Source of the DNA: Pseudomonadota bacterium
GTDB taxonomy: Bacteria > Desulfobacterota > Desulfobulbia > Desulfobulbales > SURF-16
DNA: 58,797 nucleotides
Assembly: GCA_018897105.1 (NCBI GenBank)
Contig: JAHILF010000090.1
Coordinates: 1 to 58,797, forward strand
Direction of reading: 5' to 3'
Shown here: piece after piece, positions 36,001 to 45,805 of the stretch
Layout of the letters: the number at the start of each line of letters is the position of its first letter
Position numbering within the stretch: position 1 is the stretch's first letter
The notes under the pieces: generated by a model
Told to the model about the DNA's origin: nothing
The model's database searches: none
The model's input: only the letters and a program-made list of their open reading frames with translations
Position numbers and translations under genes: made by a program

Positions 36001-36098
36001 GCCTGATGAATGACGAATCCTTCAGAAATGTAGCTGCCAGCCACTTAATGCGCGCTGTTTACCAGCAGGTTAAATCAGCCGGGGATATAGGCAAATGA
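33057..36098 (+). CDS. hsdR: Type I restriction-modification system, endonuclease/translocase subunit HsdR
   Basis: A 1013-residue HsdR, the motor and nuclease of the system. The N-terminal PD-(D/E)XK nuclease core is seen in PDVVLAVNGLPVATLELKN (around residue 135). The superfamily 2 helicase has Walker A HSAGSGKSNS (around 305), DEAH (around 423) and TATP (around 490), then motifs V and VI (QTGFDQP, QTLSRLNR). The C-terminal part binds the methylase. TTG 33057 is favoured because AGGGGGAGAAAG precedes it and the product then starts MHKEIDFEKDIE, a family N-terminus; an in-frame ATG lies 18 bp upstream. It is the last gene of the R-M locus. Confidence 0.94.
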   Translation: MHKEIDFEKDIEHALINSGGYEKGDPHTYDPEMALFPDDVVAFVQKTQPKIWTRLTQLDAAKAPKMLLDSLVKELAAKGALAILREGFKCVGKTVRLAYFAPNTGLDPSATCRYDENRLTIVRQVNTKSGAIPDVVLAVNGLPVATLELKNPMSATRWNVENAKYQYRFERDPKERLFSFKQRCLVHFAVDTEQVAMTTKLEGKDTFFLPFNLGHEHGAGNPPAAGDVRTTYLWHKVLSRDSLMDILARFIHLDVVEKTVVTAKGIKRHRKESMIFPRYHQLDAVRELTDHAQAHGSGHNYLIQHSAGSGKSNSIAWLAHRLSSLHDAGNEKIFHSVVVITDRRVLDQQLQDTIFQFEHKLGVVQKIDENTQQLAKALADGVPIIISTIQKFPFITQAIRTMEANGKNVAIATAGKRFAVIVDEAHSSQSGETAMELRKILNRDGIESAIAEQLLDMDDDALSEEAKKELLREQLKRAKQPNLSFFAFTATPKFKTLAVFNEPGPAGKAPFHHYSMRQAIEEGFIHDVLAHYTCYKRYYKLIQKVEADPEVPRRKAARALARFVEFHDYEIAQKVEVIVEHFRTHTRHKIGGRAKAMVVTGSREHAVRYKLGFDKYIKDKGYTDVKSLVAFSGEITLKEFGGRKFTEVSMNNGIKESELPEKFNTEEYQVLLVAEKYQTGFDQPLLHSMYVDKRLSGIQAVQTLSRLNRTTRGKTDTFVLDFVNEPADIYTAFKPYYETTDKGDDTDPQQLNTLAYSLEKWKVFTRAEVNDWCEIWFRNRLNPTGGEHKRLNAILDVAVDRFKELADEDQDLMKGQLQSFRNLYSFVSQIIPYQDSEHEKLYTYARFLLTKLPYTGDTRKIQVDDDVELKYYRLQKISEGAIDLSTGEPEQLYGPTEVGTGQPDEEVQLSTLVEKLNERFGTEFTPADQLFFDQVRETAVANELLRQAAMVNSIENFEPVFNKQLENLFIERMDGNEEIFVRLMNDESFRNVAASHLMRAVYQQVKSAGDIGK

Positions 36099-36101
36099 AG
36101 G

Positions 36102-36608
36102 CTATCGATGAGCGAGCTGTGCAGGCGTAAAGTCACTCACCCCACCACAATTCTGCGTAAAACCGTCAGCAGTTCCGGCGCGGTGATGGACTTGATCGGT
36201 CTGGAGCCCAGAGTTCGAGCCGTCGGATGATCTTGCCCCCATGACTCGCTGCCCAGGAAGGGGAAAACTTAGTGTGCCATTCTCGGGCGATGACCTCGAA
36301 AGTTTCCGTTTCTTGGGTTTCTGCCGCTTTCTGTGCCTTCTTGTTGTCGCTTGGGTCAACGCCATTGGCAATCAATGCGCTTGCCTGGTCACGCTTCTGC
36401 CTGGCCTCGGCCAAAGATGTTTGGGGGTATGCGCCAATGGATAACAGCTTCTCGATACCCCAAAACGATACTTGAGCCGCCAAAGTTTGCCGCCGGTCGG
36501 AGTGACCAGGAGAAAAAGACCACCACCGTCAAAAAGTTTCTGGGGTTTTTCTGCCGGCTTGATCGTTCTAACCTTGGTGTCGGTCAGCGGCGTAATCCTT
36601 CTAGGCAT
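36102..36608 (-). pseudogene. P4-type integrase, N-terminal remnant with frameshifts
   Basis: From ATG 36608, with AGGAGGG upstream, the translation MPRRITPLTDTKVRTIKPAE and PQKLFDGGGLFLLVTPTGGK is the arm-type DNA-binding domain (DUF4102) of P4-like integrases. After LWRLKYRFG the frame shifts into GIEKLLSIGAYPQTSLAEAR, part of the same domain. A second shift near RRLE gives fragments of the central domain (ITAPELLTVLRR). The catalytic domain is lost where hsdR begins. It lies 132 bp from tRNA-Met, reading away from it, the normal place for an integrase at an island edge. Confidence 0.8.
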
Positions 36609-36680
36609 AAGGTTTCCCTCCTTTTTGGGGGTATCTCTGCTGGGGGAAAGGGTAAATACTCTGTCGGACAACAGAAAAAG

Positions 36681-36708
36681 AAAAAGCCCTTATTTCTAAG
36701 GGCTTTTA
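36681..36708 (-). terminator. Terminator of tRNA-Met
   Basis: AAAAGCCCTTA (36682-36692) pairs with TAAGGGCTTTT (36697-36707); on the minus strand it is followed by a T-rich run. It lies 32 bp past the tRNA 3' end. Confidence 0.75.
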
Positions 36709-36739
36709 GGGTCGTCCTGGATTTCTCCGGACTATGTAT

Positions 36740-36816
36740 TGGTGGCGATGCAGGGAATTGAACCCCGGACACTACGGATATGAGCCGTATGCTCTAACCA
36801 TCTGAGCTACATCGCC
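36740..36816 (-). tRNA. tRNA-Met (anticodon CAT)
   Basis: A 77-nt cloverleaf on the minus strand from 36816: acceptor GGCGATG pairs with CATCGCC, D-arm GTAGCTCAGATGGTTAGAGC, anticodon loop CTCATAT with anticodon CAT, T-loop GTTCAATTC and an encoded ACCA. The acceptor does not have the C-A mismatch of initiator tRNA, so it is elongator Met or the CAT-type Ile tRNA. It marks the right boundary of the island; a hairpin at 36855-36884 lies just upstream. Confidence 0.93.
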
Positions 36817-36893
36817 GTATTCTCTACCCGCTTTATGCCGGCGTATTATAGAAAAATGTTACCGCTGAAAACAGAGGTAACATTAAAAAACAA

Positions 36894-36939
36894 GACAATG
36901 TGAAGAACCATGTATATGGTAAATTTTCTTCACATTGTC
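36894..36939 (-). terminator. Terminator of the groES-groEL operon
   Basis: Arms at 36894-36907 and 36926-36939 form a perfect 14-bp stem. On the minus strand it is followed by TTGTTTTTTAA. It lies 21 bp after the groEL stop. Confidence 0.88.
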
Positions 36940-36959
36940 AATAAAAAATGAACAGCGGA

Positions 36960-38672
<1,713 letters not shown>

Positions 38673-38729
38673 TTATTGTTTGTATTTTTTAATTATCAAC
38701 AGGTAAGTCGTGGTAAATGCAAAACGGTT

Positions 38730-39020
38730 TTATTTCTCAATCACGCCAAGGATATCATCCTCACGCATGATCAGATGGTCAACGCCTTCAACTTTTATGT
38801 CAGTTCCGCCATATTTGCTGAACAGGACGAAGTCGCCTTTTTTCACTTCCAGGGCTACTCGCTCACCTTTGTCGTTCAGTTTGCCTGAACCGACAGCAAT
38901 TACTTCGCCTTCCACCGGTTTTTCTTTGGCGCTGTCAGGAATGATAATACCTCCGGCAGTTTTTGTTTCACTCTCAAGTCTTTTGACCAGAATACGATCA
39001 TTCAATGGACGAATTTTCAT
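38730..39020 (-). CDS. groES: Co-chaperonin GroES
   Basis: A 96-residue GroES (Hsp10) that caps the GroEL ring. It starts [16 protein letters not shown], includes the mobile-loop segment [17 protein letters not shown] (about residues 17-33) and ends with the domain-closing [20 protein letters not shown]. It is the first gene of the operon. I looked for a CIRCE operator (TTAGCACTC-N9-GAGTGCTAA) upstream and did not find one; a GTGCTAAA beside the ribosome site is only half a site. Control may instead use sigma-32 or another heat-shock signal. Confidence 0.97.
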   Translation of the reverse strand: MKIRPLNDRILVKRLESETKTAGGIIIPDSAKEKPVEGEVIAVGSGKLNDKGERVALEVKKGDFVLFSKYGGTDIKVEGVDHLIMREDDILGVIEK

Positions 39021-39181
39021 CTAAAACCTCCGTGCTAAATAGATTGATTTAAAATTTTTGATAACCCAGGAAAAACAGCTCCGGTCATACATCTGGCAAC
39101 TGCAGGTATGCCGGATATCGTCAAGCCGCAACCTGATAAAGTCCTGCTGTAAAATGAAAGGACCGGTAAGGACTTCTACGA

Positions 39182-39222
39182 AACTAGGAAATCGGACCTG
39201 GTATAGGGCCAATTTCCTAGTT
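39182..39222. repeat. Inverted repeat between groES and ilvE
   Basis: AACTAGGAAAT (39182-39192) and ATTTCCTAGTT (39212-39222) are perfect 11-bp inverted copies separated by 19 bp. The position fits either the end of the ilvE transcript or an operator for groES. No T-run follows on the minus strand, which weighs against a terminator. Confidence 0.55.
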
Positions 39223-39276
39223 GGGCAAACAATAGTGACGGGTATTTCAAAAATCAAGAGAGGGGGAGAAAAAAAA

Positions 39277-40344
39277 TTACAGCTTTACAACCCAGCCATG
39301 GGATTCTGGTTGCCGCCCGTGCTGGATGTCCTGCAGTTCTGTGAAAAGGCGCTGGGCAATGTCGCCGGTCTTGCCGTTATTTACCGAACAGGTGTTGCCC
39401 TTGTAAAAAAGGGAGCCGACCGGTGAAATGACAGCCGCGGTTCCCGTACCAAAGACTTCGTGCAGTATGCCGTTTGTGCTGGCGGTAAAAACTTCGTCAA
39501 TGGTGATGGGGCGTTCCACAACTTTACGGCCCCAGTCGTTGAGAAGCTGGATAACCGAGTCCCTGGTGATGCCGGCGAGAATGCTGCCGCCGAGAGGCGG
39601 GGTGATGATCTCGTCACCAATGACAAAAAAGATATTCATGGTGCCGACCTCTTCGATATATTTTCGATGGACCGCATCCAACCAGAGGACTTGGGTGAAG
39701 CCCTGCTGCTGGGCCTCGACCGCAGCTGTGATGCTGGCCGCGTAATTGCCGGCGGTTTTTGCGGTGCCCACTCCTCCGGGTACCGCCCGGACATATTTAT
39801 CGGTTACAAAAATCTTTACCGGATTAAAACCTTCAGGGTAATAGGCTCCCACCGGCGTCAGGATAATAAAGAAGAGGTATTTTTTGGCGGGACGCACACC
39901 AAGCCCCGCCTCGGTGGCAATCATGGTGGGACGGATATAGAGCGAGGCGCCCTTGGCGTCCGGCACCCAGTCCTGCTCGGTCCGCAATAAAGTCTGCAGG
40001 CAGGCGAAAACCTCCTCAACATCAAAGGTCGGCATGCACATGCGGGTGGCTGACATATTCATGCGCCCCAGGTTGTCCTTGGGGCGGAAAAGAAAAATAT
40101 CATTGTTGGCACCCCGGTAGGCCTTGAGCCCCTCAAAGATCGCCTGGCCGTAATGGAAGACCATGGCGGCGGGATCAAAGGAAAAGTTCTGGTAGCGGGT
40201 AATCCTGGCATCATGCCAGCCCTGCCCCTTGTCATATTCCATGGCAAACATGTGATCGGTAAACAGGGCGCCAAAGGCCAGAGCTTTCCCTTGGGGCTTT
40301 GGCTTGAGCTGGGCTTCGGGCACTGTTTCAATTGAAATATTCAT
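39277..40344 (-). CDS. ilvE: Branched-chain amino acid aminotransferase
   Basis: A 355-residue fold-type IV PLP aminotransferase (BCAT class II) that makes valine, leucine and isoleucine from their keto acids using glutamate. Family marks are AMVFHYGQAIFEGLKAYRG (around residue 60), the PLP-lysine region VHRKYIEEVGTMN (Lys near 228) and GITRDSVIQL (around 272). ATG 40344 is chosen because AGGAG lies 7 bases before it; an in-frame ATG at 40389 has none. The upstream region (40390-40589), which is very AT-rich near 40430-40480, likely holds promoters for ilvE and the divergent permease gene. Confidence 0.94.
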   Translation of the reverse strand: MNISIETVPEAQLKPKPQGKALAFGALFTDHMFAMEYDKGQGWHDARITRYQNFSFDPAAMVFHYGQAIFEGLKAYRGANNDIFLFRPKDNLGRMNMSATRMCMPTFDVEEVFACLQTLLRTEQDWVPDAKGASLYIRPTMIATEAGLGVRPAKKYLFFIILTPVGAYYPEGFNPVKIFVTDKYVRAVPGGVGTAKTAGNYAASITAAVEAQQQGFTQVLWLDAVHRKYIEEVGTMNIFFVIGDEIITPPLGGSILAGITRDSVIQLLNDWGRKVVERPITIDEVFTASTNGILHEVFGTGTAAVISPVGSLFYKGNTCSVNNGKTGDIAQRLFTELQDIQHGRQPESHGWVVKL

Positions 40345-40589
40345 CGAAAACTCCTGAGGAAAGGCGGAAATCTTGGTGGCGGGGAGCAATGAAAAATTTG
40401 CCGGCCCTGAATATTCCTCTGCATAAAAAATGTTCTAATAGAAATGTCTATTATATTTAATATAATATATAGTACAGCGTTATTTGATCATCATTTGCTT
40501 GCGAAAATCAAAGCAAAAGATCTTCTAATATAGCTGATTCTCTCAGCCTTTGAAACAACTTATTTCATATTTACGGACAAGAACGACAC

Positions 40590-41711
40590 ATGAGAAAGCT
40601 GCAACCCAGTCCCCTAGTTCTGCTGTATTTCCTCTGCCTGATGCTTCTGGCTACGTATCTTCTGAGTGTCCTTTTGTGGCCCTTTGTTTCAATTATCATT
40701 CTTTCTTACCTGCTGGCCACAATTTTTGATCCGATTTATCTTTTTCTCAACAGAAAACTTTCGGCCGAGTTTTCCTCGCTCATTACCTGTGTACTGATTG
40801 TGCTGCTCATATTCGTGCCGATTATCTTTTTTGTCGGTTCCCTGTCCACAGAGGCCTATGCACTCTTTCAACTGACAAAAGGGACAAACTGGGCGGTAAA
40901 ATTCAGCGAATTTATTGAAGGGAACGCTTTGCTTGGCAGATTCAAGCTGCTGCTGGAGGGATACGGCATACATCTTGAGCTGGCGCAGTTCGGCACTGAA
41001 CTGTCCAAGTTCGGCGGCATGATCGCGCTTTTTGTTTATAATCAGGCTAGCTCCTGGGCGGCCAACATTCTCCAGTTTATTTTTCATTTTTTCATGATGG
41101 TTCTCATCATTTTTTTTCTGCTCATCGACCGGGGGCGGTTGGTGAATTATATCATGCGGCTCTCTCCCCTGCCGGATGAGCATGAGAAACGACTGATCAG
41201 CAGGTTTGAAGAAATCAGCCGGGCCATTCTGATCGGCAACGGGATATGCGGCCTGATTCAAGGTGTTGTGGGCGGGGTGGTCTTAGGGTTTTGGGGATTC
41301 TCATCACCGATTATCTGGGGTGTGGCGATGGCAATTCTCGCTTTTCTACCCATTGTCGGCATCGGCCTGGTTCTGTTGCCGGCAGCCTTCATCCTTCTGC
41401 TGCAGGGCAATGTGACGCAGGGGCTGGCCATGGTGATATTCTATATGGTTCTCTCCTTGAGCGTGGAGTACCTGCTGAAGCCGAAAATGGTGGGGGTAAA
41501 GGTGAAGATGCATACCCTGCTCGTCTTTTTATCCATCATCGGCGGTCTGCAGGTGTTCGGGGTTATGGGCATTATCTATGGACCGCTCATCGCCACCGGG
41601 TTTCTGACCCTGGCCGACATCTATATAATGAATTATGACCAATATGTGAAAAGCACCTCATATTTGACGGGGCGAAGCTCCCAGTCCGATCGGTCGGAGG
41701 ATAATCGGTAA
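40590..41711 (+). CDS. AI-2E family transporter (PerM/UPF0118 type)
   Basis: A 373-residue inner-membrane protein with seven or eight helices, in the family named after the E. coli AI-2 exporter TqsA; many members instead are Na+/H+ antiporters or of unknown function. Typical features are the paired N-terminal helices, a long periplasmic central part (about 75-150), and the conserved GLIQGVVGGVVLGFWGFSSPIIWG (written here in overlapping parts, around 220-240) and GIIYGPLIATGFLTLADIY (around 325) regions. It is divergent from ilvE. The hybrid kinase gene follows on the same strand after 93 bp and may be co-transcribed. Confidence 0.8.
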   Translation: MRKLQPSPLVLLYFLCLMLLATYLLSVLLWPFVSIIILSYLLATIFDPIYLFLNRKLSAEFSSLITCVLIVLLIFVPIIFFVGSLSTEAYALFQLTKGTNWAVKFSEFIEGNALLGRFKLLLEGYGIHLELAQFGTELSKFGGMIALFVYNQASSWAANILQFIFHFFMMVLIIFFLLIDRGRLVNYIMRLSPLPDEHEKRLISRFEEISRAILIGNGICGLIQGVVGGVVLGFWGFSSPIIWGVAMAILAFLPIVGIGLVLLPAAFILLLQGNVTQGLAMVIFYMVLSLSVEYLLKPKMVGVKVKMHTLLVFLSIIGGLQVFGVMGIIYGPLIATGFLTLADIYIMNYDQYVKSTSYLTGRSSQSDRSEDNR

Positions 41712-41804
41712 ATCCCGGCTCCGTTAACTAATGATCGGTATCATCCGGCCAGCTTCAAAAGCTTTTTTAATTATCAAGCGGTATGCCTGAGAAAAAATCC
41801 TCCT

Positions 41805-44800
41805 ATGGACTGCAAGCCGATTGACCGGAAATTATATGCGGACCAGGTAGATCAGCTTTATGCGGGTTTGCATGCGAGTATGCTGGCCAACCTGCTCAAT
41901 TCGCTTATCCTTGCCGTCGTTCTTCTCGATGTCAGTTCCCCGTTAGCTCTGCTGCTCTGGGTTGCCGCGGTTGTTGTCATCTCTCTTGCTCGCTATGTTC
42001 TGTACAAAATCTATCAGCGTTCCGCCCGGGAGCGAGTCTTGCAGGCAAGCAAGTGGGGGCTTCTGTTCAATGCCGGGTTGATGATCTCCGGCATTGTCTG
42101 GGGATTTGCCGGTATTTATTTTTTCCCGCCGCACTCAACTCCCCATCAGATTTTTATCGCCTTTGTCCTGGGCGGCATGGTGGCCGGGGCCTCGGCTTCG
42201 ACTTCCGCCGTAAAAAACGTTTATTTCCTCTACCTCTTTCCCGTAATTCTCCCTCTCACCTGCAAATTTTTCCTGGTGGGCGATGAGATCCACACGGCCA
42301 TGGGCATTATGCTGCTGGTGTACATGCTCGGCTGCGCGCTCCTCTACAGGGAGGTCTTCCGTATCATCCGCAACTCCTTGCTGGTTAGTTATGAGAATGA
42401 GAAGGAAATCAGGGAGCGGCGCAAGGCGGAGAATGAACTCAGAAAACATCAGGAGAAGCTTGAAAGCATTGTCGAGCTACGGACCCTTGAGCTGCAGAAC
42501 AAGAATACCGAACTTAATGAGGAAATTGCCGAACGCCGCAAAGCTGAAAAACAACTGCGTCTTGAAATGAACAAGCTGGCGATTGTTACCGAGAATATCG
42601 GTGTTGGGCTCTGTGTTATCAGCAGAGAGTACCGCATCCTCTGGGCCAATAAGATCCTCACGGATATGTTTGGTAATGTGCCGGGAAAGTGCTGTTACAA
42701 AACATTTAACGGGCAGGAGGATATCTGCTCTTTTTGCGGAGTGAAGGAGATTTTCGCCACAGGCGGGGAGGTGGTGCGCACAGAAGCGGCGGGCAGAGAC
42801 AAGGACGGCAACCCGGTCTACTCGGAGATCATCGCCACCCCCCTCTACGATGATCAGGGCAACATTACCTCTGCTCTTGAGGTTGTGCTGCCGGTCACTG
42901 AAGGCAGACGCCGGGAAAAAAATCTCAGCGAGCTTCTCGGTTTGTCGAAAATTCTCAGCAGCACCAAGGATCTTCAGACCATATACCGCCAGGTAATCAG
43001 TCTGGCGCAGGAGCTGCTGCGCTTTGATTTCTCCACCGTAATGATTCTGACCCAGGAAAAGAATGCCTTGATTCCCACGGATACCATTGGCTTTTCTCAG
43101 TCGGCAATCGGTACTGTCTTGGAACTCAGGGACCTGGGGCTGTCAACCTATGTGGTGCAGGAAAAGAAACCGGCGGCAGTGGTCGATTTCAAAACGGAAA
43201 AGCGCTTTGCCGTGCCGTCTTTCATAGAGAAGTACACGATATCTTCTGCTCTGGGCGTGCCCATCATGATCGGCGATGAGGTGTTCGGTGTATTGATCGG
43301 TCATACCCTGCAGCAGAGAAAATTTACCGATGCTGAGGTGTCACTCTATCAGACCATGGGCAATCAGGCCGCGTTGGCCATTAAAAACGCCATGCATCTG
43401 CACTCGCTTGCCGCCTCGGAAAAAAAATTCCGTAGCCTTTTTGACAGCACCCATGACGCCATTATGATTTATGACCTGGAGGGCGCCCTGATCGGGGTGA
43501 ACAAGGTTACCTGTGATCGCCTGGGGTATTCCCGGGCGGAACTGCTGCAGATGAAACCCGGCCAGTTTGTCGAGCCGCAGTACGCCGCTCTGGTCCCGGA
43601 GCGGATGCAGAAATTAAAAGAGGTAGAGAAGGCAATTTTCGAGACCGCCCATGTCAGCAAAGACGGCTCTGTGGTGCCCATCGAGCTGAGCCTGCAACGC
43701 ATTGAATATGAGAACCGGCCGGCGCTGCTGGGAGTTGCCCGGGATATTTCCCAGCGGAAAAAACGTGAAGAGGAACGATTGCGTACCCAGAAGCTTGAGT
43801 CCGTGGGCGTTCTTGCCGGAGGAATCGCCCATGACTTCAATAATCTGCTCACTGGTATTCTCGGCAATATCAGCCTGGCCAAACTATCCGCCGAGGCGGG
43901 CGGAGAGATCCGGAAGTCACTTGTTGATACTGAAAAAGCAGCCTTGCGGGCCCGGGATCTCACCCGGCAACTGCTTACCTTTTCAAAGGGCGGCGCGCCA
44001 CTAAAAAGCCCCTCATCCATCGTGGACATTATCAAAGATTCAGCAAGTTTTGCCATACGCGGCTCCCGCTCCGTCTGCGCCTATGATTTTGCCGAGAACC
44101 TGTGGTTCATTAATGCTGACAGGGGGCAGATGGCTCAGGTTTTTCAGAATCTGGTCATTAATGCCTCGCAGTCGATGCCGGAAGGCGGCGTGATAGAGAT
44201 CCGGGGGTGCAATGTGGAGCTGCAGAAGGGTGACGTACCCCTGCTGGCGGCAGGGAAATATGTTGAAATAGCGGTGCAGGACCATGGCACCGGAATTGAG
44301 AAAATGCATTGGGAAAAGATATTTGATCCCTATTTTTCCACCAAGCGGGACGGCAGCGGTCTGGGGCTTGCCGTGGTCTATTCAATCCTAAAAAACCATG
44401 ACGGGCACATCAGTTTGCAGTCGGAAGCCGGGCAGGGGACAACGTTCACCCTGTTCCTCCCCGCCATTACCCCTGAAAAGCAGGAGGAAGGACCGGTTGA
44501 TGACAAGGTATTTGCCGGACGGGGCAAAGTGCTGTTCATGGATGATGAAGAACTCATCCGGGATGTGGCGGTGCAGATTCTGCAAAAATTAGGCTTTGAA
44601 CCTCATCTTGCCCGTGATGGCGGCGAAGCAATCAAATTGTATAAAGAAGCCATTGAAGAGGGAGAACCCTTTGCCGCCGTGATTATGGATCTGACCATTC
44701 CAGGGGGAATGGGGGGCAGGGAGACCATGGAAAAACTGCTGGTAATTGACCCTGATGTTACGGCCATCGTCTCCAGCGGCTATGCCAATGACCCGATCAT

Positions 44801-44903
44801 GGCAAATTATACGCAATTCGGCTTTAAAGGGGTTGTACCTAAACCATTTACCATACCGCAGCTCAGCACGGTTCTTTATCAGGTGCTGGGCCCTTCTGTC
44901 TGA
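41805..44903 (+). CDS. Hybrid sensor histidine kinase with membrane, PAS, GAF and receiver domains
   Basis: A 1032-residue membrane kinase. Residues about 25-195 hold six membrane helices, like MASE-type sensors. A coiled coil follows (205-265), then a PAS domain (270-370) with the CYKTFNGQEDICSFCG cysteine-containing insert, a GAF domain (385-535), a second PAS (540-660), the dimerisation/H-box domain with GGIAHDFNNLLTGILGN (His near 676), the ATPase (NLVINASQSMPEGG, GSGLGLAVVYS) and a C-terminal receiver with DDEE and IMDLTIPGG (Asp near 964). The layout is that of a complex-input NtrB-like hybrid kinase. No response regulator or output gene is adjacent. The signal is unknown. Confidence 0.88.
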   Translation: MDCKPIDRKLYADQVDQLYAGLHASMLANLLNSLILAVVLLDVSSPLALLLWVAAVVVISLARYVLYKIYQRSARERVLQASKWGLLFNAGLMISGIVWGFAGIYFFPPHSTPHQIFIAFVLGGMVAGASASTSAVKNVYFLYLFPVILPLTCKFFLVGDEIHTAMGIMLLVYMLGCALLYREVFRIIRNSLLVSYENEKEIRERRKAENELRKHQEKLESIVELRTLELQNKNTELNEEIAERRKAEKQLRLEMNKLAIVTENIGVGLCVISREYRILWANKILTDMFGNVPGKCCYKTFNGQEDICSFCGVKEIFATGGEVVRTEAAGRDKDGNPVYSEIIATPLYDDQGNITSALEVVLPVTEGRRREKNLSELLGLSKILSSTKDLQTIYRQVISLAQELLRFDFSTVMILTQEKNALIPTDTIGFSQSAIGTVLELRDLGLSTYVVQEKKPAAVVDFKTEKRFAVPSFIEKYTISSALGVPIMIGDEVFGVLIGHTLQQRKFTDAEVSLYQTMGNQAALAIKNAMHLHSLAASEKKFRSLFDSTHDAIMIYDLEGALIGVNKVTCDRLGYSRAELLQMKPGQFVEPQYAALVPERMQKLKEVEKAIFETAHVSKDGSVVPIELSLQRIEYENRPALLGVARDISQRKKREEERLRTQKLESVGVLAGGIAHDFNNLLTGILGNISLAKLSAEAGGEIRKSLVDTEKAALRARDLTRQLLTFSKGGAPLKSPSSIVDIIKDSASFAIRGSRSVCAYDFAENLWFINADRGQMAQVFQNLVINASQSMPEGGVIEIRGCNVELQKGDVPLLAAGKYVEIAVQDHGTGIEKMHWEKIFDPYFSTKRDGSGLGLAVVYSILKNHDGHISLQSEAGQGTTFTLFLPAITPEKQEEGPVDDKVFAGRGKVLFMDDEELIRDVAVQILQKLGFEPHLARDGGEAIKLYKEAIEEGEPFAAVIMDLTIPGGMGGRETMEKLLVIDPDVTAIVSSGYANDPIMANYTQFGFKGVVPKPFTIPQLSTVLYQVLGPSV

Positions 44904-44939
44904 AGAAATCCGGGGTGCTGGGCAAGTCTCGGCGCATGG

Positions 44940-45362
44940 TTATTCTTCGCTCCGGTGACCTCCTCTGGTCTGCTTGGTCAGGCTGCGCCGTTTCTTGGTT
45001 TCGAGACGGCGCTTTTTTGCTGCCATCGTCGGCCTGGTCGGACGTCTGGTCTTTTTTCTCATGGTCGCCAGGTGGATCAGCCGGGCCAGCCTCTGCAGCG
45101 CCTCATCCCTGTTTCTCATCTGGCTGCGGAACTCCTGGGCCTCGATGGTCAGGACGCCGTCCTTGCTTAAGCGTGAACCGGCCAGCCGACTCAAGCGATT
45201 TTTGATCTCCATTGATAATGAAGGGGAGTTCTGCACGTCGAAGCGCAGCTGCACGGCGGTGGCCGAGCGGTTGACGTGCTGGCCGCCGGGACCGGATGCT
45301 CGGATAAAGGAAAAATGGATTTCCCGCATGGGGATGCTCAGGGTGTCGGTGATGAAGAGCAT
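44940..45362 (-). CDS. arfB: Ribosome-rescue peptidyl-tRNA hydrolase ArfB
   Basis: A 140-residue class-I-release-factor-like protein that frees ribosomes stalled on mRNA without a stop codon. The GGQ loop is at residues 26-28 in ASGPGGQHVNRSATAVQLRF. The C-terminal 30 residues are strongly basic (KKTRRPTRPTMAAKKRR and beyond) and enter the mRNA channel in the family. Full-length release-factor domains 1 and 2 are absent, as expected. ATG 45362 follows GAGAGA and gives the family N-terminus; an in-frame ATG at 45401 is less likely. It converges with the hybrid kinase gene. Confidence 0.9.
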   Translation of the reverse strand: MLFITDTLSIPMREIHFSFIRASGPGGQHVNRSATAVQLRFDVQNSPSLSMEIKNRLSRLAGSRLSKDGVLTIEAQEFRSQMRNRDEALQRLARLIHLATMRKKTRRPTRPTMAAKKRRLETKKRRSLTKQTRGGHRSEE

Positions 45363-45418
45363 TGGTCTCTCTGTTGCAGCCGGGGTATCCTGCAGTATCA
45401 CAAAAAAATATCAATGCG

Positions 45419-45685
45419 TTAACAGTAATAGCGGCCCTTCAGCGGGCAGGCGGCGAGTTCAGTGCATGCATCACAGACAGCATACCGCACCTGATCTTCG
45501 GCTCCCCAGAGTCCTTCAGAGGTTAACGCGCATTTGCGGCTGCATTCATTACAGGATACCGGCTCTCCGTCACGGATTTTCTGCCAGCCGGCCTTGAGCA
45601 GGGCCGCGGCTGACTTCATATTGCAGTTGCCGCAGAGATGATAAAACAGCGTCTCGCTCTCTGTTTTGAGCTTCCAGGTCGGCAA
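45419..45685 (-). CDS. Small cysteine-rich protein, unknown function
   Basis: An 88-residue protein with nine or ten Cys in CxxC and CxxxC groups: HLCGNCN (around 17), VSCNECSRKC (around 44), AVCDACTELAAC (around 69) and a C-terminal Cys. It probably binds two zinc ions or an Fe-S cluster. No family name comes to mind. The best start is a TTG at 45685 with AAGGA seven bases upstream; a later ATG at 45619 would drop the first CxxC pair. It is followed after 57 bp by arfB on the same strand and may be co-transcribed with it. Confidence 0.55.
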   Translation of the reverse strand: MPTWKLKTESETLFYHLCGNCNMKSAAALLKAGWQKIRDGEPVSCNECSRKCALTSEGLWGAEDQVRYAVCDACTELAACPLKGRYYC

Positions 45686-45725
45686 TGGGAGATCCTTGAC
45701 AGTTGGTCAGAAAGTTCATGCACCC

Positions 45726-45760
45726 CAGAGATCACAGAGAAAAAATCTCTGTGATCTCTG
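45726..45760. repeat. Perfect 15-bp inverted repeat hairpin
   Basis: CAGAGATCACAGAGA (45726-45740), five A residues, and the exact reverse complement (45746-45760). It lies 46 bp past the stop of the IscA-like gene and may end its transcript, but it lacks a T-run. Hairpins with this CTCTGTGATCTCT core are dispersed repeats in many genomes. Confidence 0.65.
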
Positions 45761-45805
45761 AGAAAATGACAGCTTTCTTATTTTTACAGGGGATCACTCT
45801 GAAAA

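Noticed and set aside
39021-39276. CIRCE operator for groES
   Set aside because: Only a GTGCTAAA half-like match next to the ribosome site; the matching arm and spacing are absent.
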